The notes under the pieces are model-generated. The model ran no database searches and was not told the origin of the DNA. It saw only the letters and a list, made by a program, of their open reading frames with translations. Below, one piece after another: positions 62,045 to 64,000 of a stretch of DNA of 64,000 nt; within the stretch, counting starts at the first letter, position 1, and every line of letters starts with the position of its first letter. The stretch is taken from contig LN483071.1 of the NCBI GenBank assembly GCA_900016675.1, forward strand, positions 804,479 to 868,478. The letters are read 5' to 3'. The DNA comes from Arthrobacter saudimassiliensis (lineage in GTDB: Bacteria > Actinomycetota > Actinomycetes > Actinomycetales > Micrococcaceae). Position numbers and translations under genes: made by a program.

Positions 62045-62057
62045 GGATGAATTATCC
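62045..62057. promoter_or_regulatory. 13-bp palindrome, copy 2 (amine/GABA cluster)
   Basis: GGATGAATTATCC, one base different from the perfect copy at 57757. It lies between the divergent pucR and gabT genes. Confidence 0.6.
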
Positions 62058-62112
62058 CCGGCGGCTCCCCCGCGGGGCCATCCTGACCAGTGTTGTTACG
62101 TGCGCCGCTGGC

Positions 62113-62118
62113 TAGCGT
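62113..62118 (+). promoter_or_regulatory. Candidate -10 box of leaderless gabT
   Basis: TAGCGT ends six bases before the ATG at 62125; no ribosome site. Confidence 0.45.
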
Positions 62119-62124
62119 AAACGC

Positions 62125-63486
62125 ATGACGACGACGCTGCCCCAGACCCGCCATCTCGCCACGGCCGTTCCCGGCCCGCGGTCCGCCGAGCTGCACGCCC
62201 GCCGGCAGCAGGAGGTGACCGCCGGCTTCGGGGTGACCCTGCCGGTCTTCATCGACCGCGCCGACGGCGGCATCCTGCAGGACGTGGACGGCAACCGCCT
62301 CATCGACTTCGCCTCCGGCATCGCCGTGACCAGCGTGGGCGCCGCCAACCCCGCCGTGCGCGAGCGGGTGGCCGCGCAGCTGGAGCGCTTCACGCACACC
62401 TGCTTCATGGTCACCGAGTACAGCGCCTTCACCGAGGTCTGCGCCTGGCTGAACCGGCACGTGCCCGGCGGCTTCGAGAAGCGCACCGCCCTGTTCTCCA
62501 CCGGCGCGGAGGCGGTGGAGAACGCGGTGAAGATCGCCCGCGCCGCCACCGGCCGGCCGCGGGTGCTGGTGTTCGACGACGCCTATCACGGCCGCTCCCT
62601 GCTCACCATGGCGATGACCGCCAAGGAGAACCCGTACCGGCTCAACTTCGGGCCCTTCCCCGCCACGGTGCACCGGGCGCCGACCGCCGCGCCGCTGAAC
62701 CGCGGCGGAACGCCCCGGACGGCGGAGGAGGCGCTGGCCGGCGTCGAGGCCGTCCTGGCCGAGCACGGGCCGGAGTCCTTCGCGGCCATGGTCATCGAAC
62801 CGATCCAGGGCGAGGGCGGATTCATCGTTCCGGTGCCGGGCTTCCTCGCCGGGCTGCGCCGGATCGCGGACCGGCACGGCATCGTGCTGGTGATGGATGA
62901 GATCCAGGCCGGCATGGGCCGCACCGGCACCCTGTTCGCCAGCGAGCATGAGGGCGTGGCCGGGGACCTGACCCTCACCGCCAAGGCCCTCGCCGGCGGC
63001 CTGCCGCTCAGCGCGGTGACCGGCCGGGCGGAGCTCATGGACGCCGTGCACGCCGGCGGGTTGGGCGGCACGTATGCCGGCAACCCGCTGGCCTGTGAGG
63101 CCGCCCTGGCTGTCTTCGACCAGTTTGAGGACGGCACCCTGCTGGCGAACGCCCGCGCCATCGAGCAGGCCGCCCGCGCGGTACTGGAACCGCTGCAGGC
63201 CGAGGTGCCGGCCGTGGCGGAGATCCGCGGCCGCGGCGCCATGCTCGCGCTGGAGTTCGCCGACCCGCAGACCCTGGAACCTCGGCCCGACCTGGCCCGC
63301 GAAACCGCGGCCGCCTGCCACGCGCAGGGCGTGCTGGTGCTGGTCTGCGGCACGTACGGCAACGTCATCCGGCTGCTGCCGCCGCTGGTGATCGGCGAGG
63401 ATCTGCTTCGGGACGGGCTCGAGGTGCTGGCCGGCGCCATCCGCACCGTCGCCGGCGCCCCGGCAGCGGCTACGGTGGCTCCATGA
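62125..63486 (+). CDS. gabT: 4-aminobutyrate aminotransferase
   Basis: A 453-residue PLP-dependent class III aminotransferase that converts GABA and 2-oxoglutarate to succinate semialdehyde and glutamate. The YHGRSLLTMAMT segment, VMDEIQAGMGRTG and the PLP Lys in LTLTAKALAGGLPLSAVTG are clear. Leaderless start at 62125. Its stop overlaps the next ATG by four bases. Confidence 0.92.
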   Translation: MTTTLPQTRHLATAVPGPRSAELHARRQQEVTAGFGVTLPVFIDRADGGILQDVDGNRLIDFASGIAVTSVGAANPAVRERVAAQLERFTHTCFMVTEYSAFTEVCAWLNRHVPGGFEKRTALFSTGAEAVENAVKIARAATGRPRVLVFDDAYHGRSLLTMAMTAKENPYRLNFGPFPATVHRAPTAAPLNRGGTPRTAEEALAGVEAVLAEHGPESFAAMVIEPIQGEGGFIVPVPGFLAGLRRIADRHGIVLVMDEIQAGMGRTGTLFASEHEGVAGDLTLTAKALAGGLPLSAVTGRAELMDAVHAGGLGGTYAGNPLACEAALAVFDQFEDGTLLANARAIEQAARAVLEPLQAEVPAVAEIRGRGAMLALEFADPQTLEPRPDLARETAAACHAQGVLVLVCGTYGNVIRLLPPLVIGEDLLRDGLEVLAGAIRTVAGAPAAATVAP

Positions 63487-64000
63487 GCCAGGACATGCGG
63501 CAGGCCCGGACCGCAGCCGATCCCAGCTTCAACCCGCGCACCGGCGAACAGCACGGCGCCGTCGCGCACACTGCTCCCGAGGAGGTCCAGGCCCTGCTCA
63601 CGGCCGCCGCCACCGCGGCCGGGCCCGTCGCCGCCGTCGCCCCCGCCGAACGGCAGCGCTGGCTGAACGCCGTCGCGGACGCCCTCGAAGCCTCCGCAGA
63701 TGATCTTGCCGCCCTCGCCGACGAGGAAACCGGGCTCGGGCTGCCCCGGCTCGCCGGCGAGGTGGCCGGGGCGGCGGCCAGCGCCCGTTTCTACGGGCGG
63801 GTGGCCGCCGAAGGCAGCTGGCTCGGCGCGGCCCGGGACAGCACCCCGGCCGGCACGCTGGTGCGCTTCAAGGTGCCCCTCGGGCCCGTGGCGGTCTTCG
63901 GGGCCAGCAACTTCCCCTTCGGCTTCGGCGTCTTCGGCCATGACACCGCCTCCGCCCTCGCGGCCGGCTGCCCGGTGGTCGCCGGGTTCTCGTCGACGTT
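63483..64000 (+). CDS. Aldehyde dehydrogenase, alpha-ketoglutaric semialdehyde type (partial)
   Basis: The N-terminal 172 residues of an aldehyde dehydrogenase that runs past the window edge. The FGASNFPFGFGVFGHDTASALAAGCPVV segment is the hallmark of alpha-ketoglutaric semialdehyde/NADP-dependent dehydrogenases. It is translationally coupled to gabT and may act on semialdehydes of the same pathway. The catalytic Cys region is not in the window. Confidence 0.88.
   Translation, partial: MSQDMRQARTAADPSFNPRTGEQHGAVAHTAPEEVQALLTAAATAAGPVAAVAPAERQRWLNAVADALEASADDLAALADEETGLGLPRLAGEVAGAAASARFYGRVAAEGSWLGAARDSTPAGTLVRFKVPLGPVAVFGASNFPFGFGVFGHDTASALAAGCPVVAGFSST

Overview
The window is chromosomal DNA of a high-GC Gram-positive actinobacterium. 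Gene content, gene order and codon use point to the Micrococcales, most likely Arthrobacter or a close relative; this is inferred from protein families and not proven. Coding density is high and neighbouring genes often overlap by 1-8 bases. Many starts lack a Shine-Dalgarno site and sit 6-7 bases after a TANNNT hexamer, which is the actinobacterial leaderless pattern. I see no tRNA, rRNA, transposase, integrase, phage or CRISPR.

Layout. 1-3648: a four-gene OpuC/ProU-type osmoprotectant ABC importer on the minus strand, cut by the left edge. 3839-7925: small membrane proteins, a DoxX-like protein, a GNAT acetyltransferase with no standard start codon, and an M20 amidohydrolase. 8056-16487: two NarL/DesK-type two-component systems, each beside its own ABC exporter (NatAB-like and MacB/FtsX-like). 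16491-21354: an acyl-CoA synthetase with a solitary ABC substrate-binding lipoprotein, then MalQ. 21447-25084: small stress-type proteins and a FadD-like ligase. 25215-29211: an Abg-like operon of M20 amidohydrolase, AbgT transporter and ATP-grasp ligase. 29360-32374: a UvrA-like ABC protein and Hsp20. A CIRCE element and a HAIR-like repeat lie in the divergent region upstream of hsp20. 32544-41545: miscellaneous genes, another drug-type ABC exporter, Amt, and a pyruvate-oxidase-like enzyme.

41842-51043 holds aromatic-aldehyde and amide catabolism genes. A PucR regulator is divergent from a four-gene operon of MHS transporter, ThDP enzyme, amidohydrolase and M20 carbamoylase. 51724-54098 pairs an RsbQ/D14-like alpha/beta hydrolase with a double-PAS histidine kinase. 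54837-64000 is an amine/GABA catabolic region: semialdehyde dehydrogenase and APC permease; flavin amine oxidase and CaiB-type CoA transferase; a PucR regulator divergent from GabT and a second, right-truncated aldehyde dehydrogenase. A 13-bp near-palindrome is repeated in both divergent intergenic regions of this last cluster and is a candidate shared operator.

The observations most worth following are the RsbQ-like hydrolase/PAS kinase pair, the paired palindromes of the amine/GABA cluster, the CIRCE plus HAIR-like divergent promoter, and the PucR/ThDP/amidohydrolase operon of unknown substrate.
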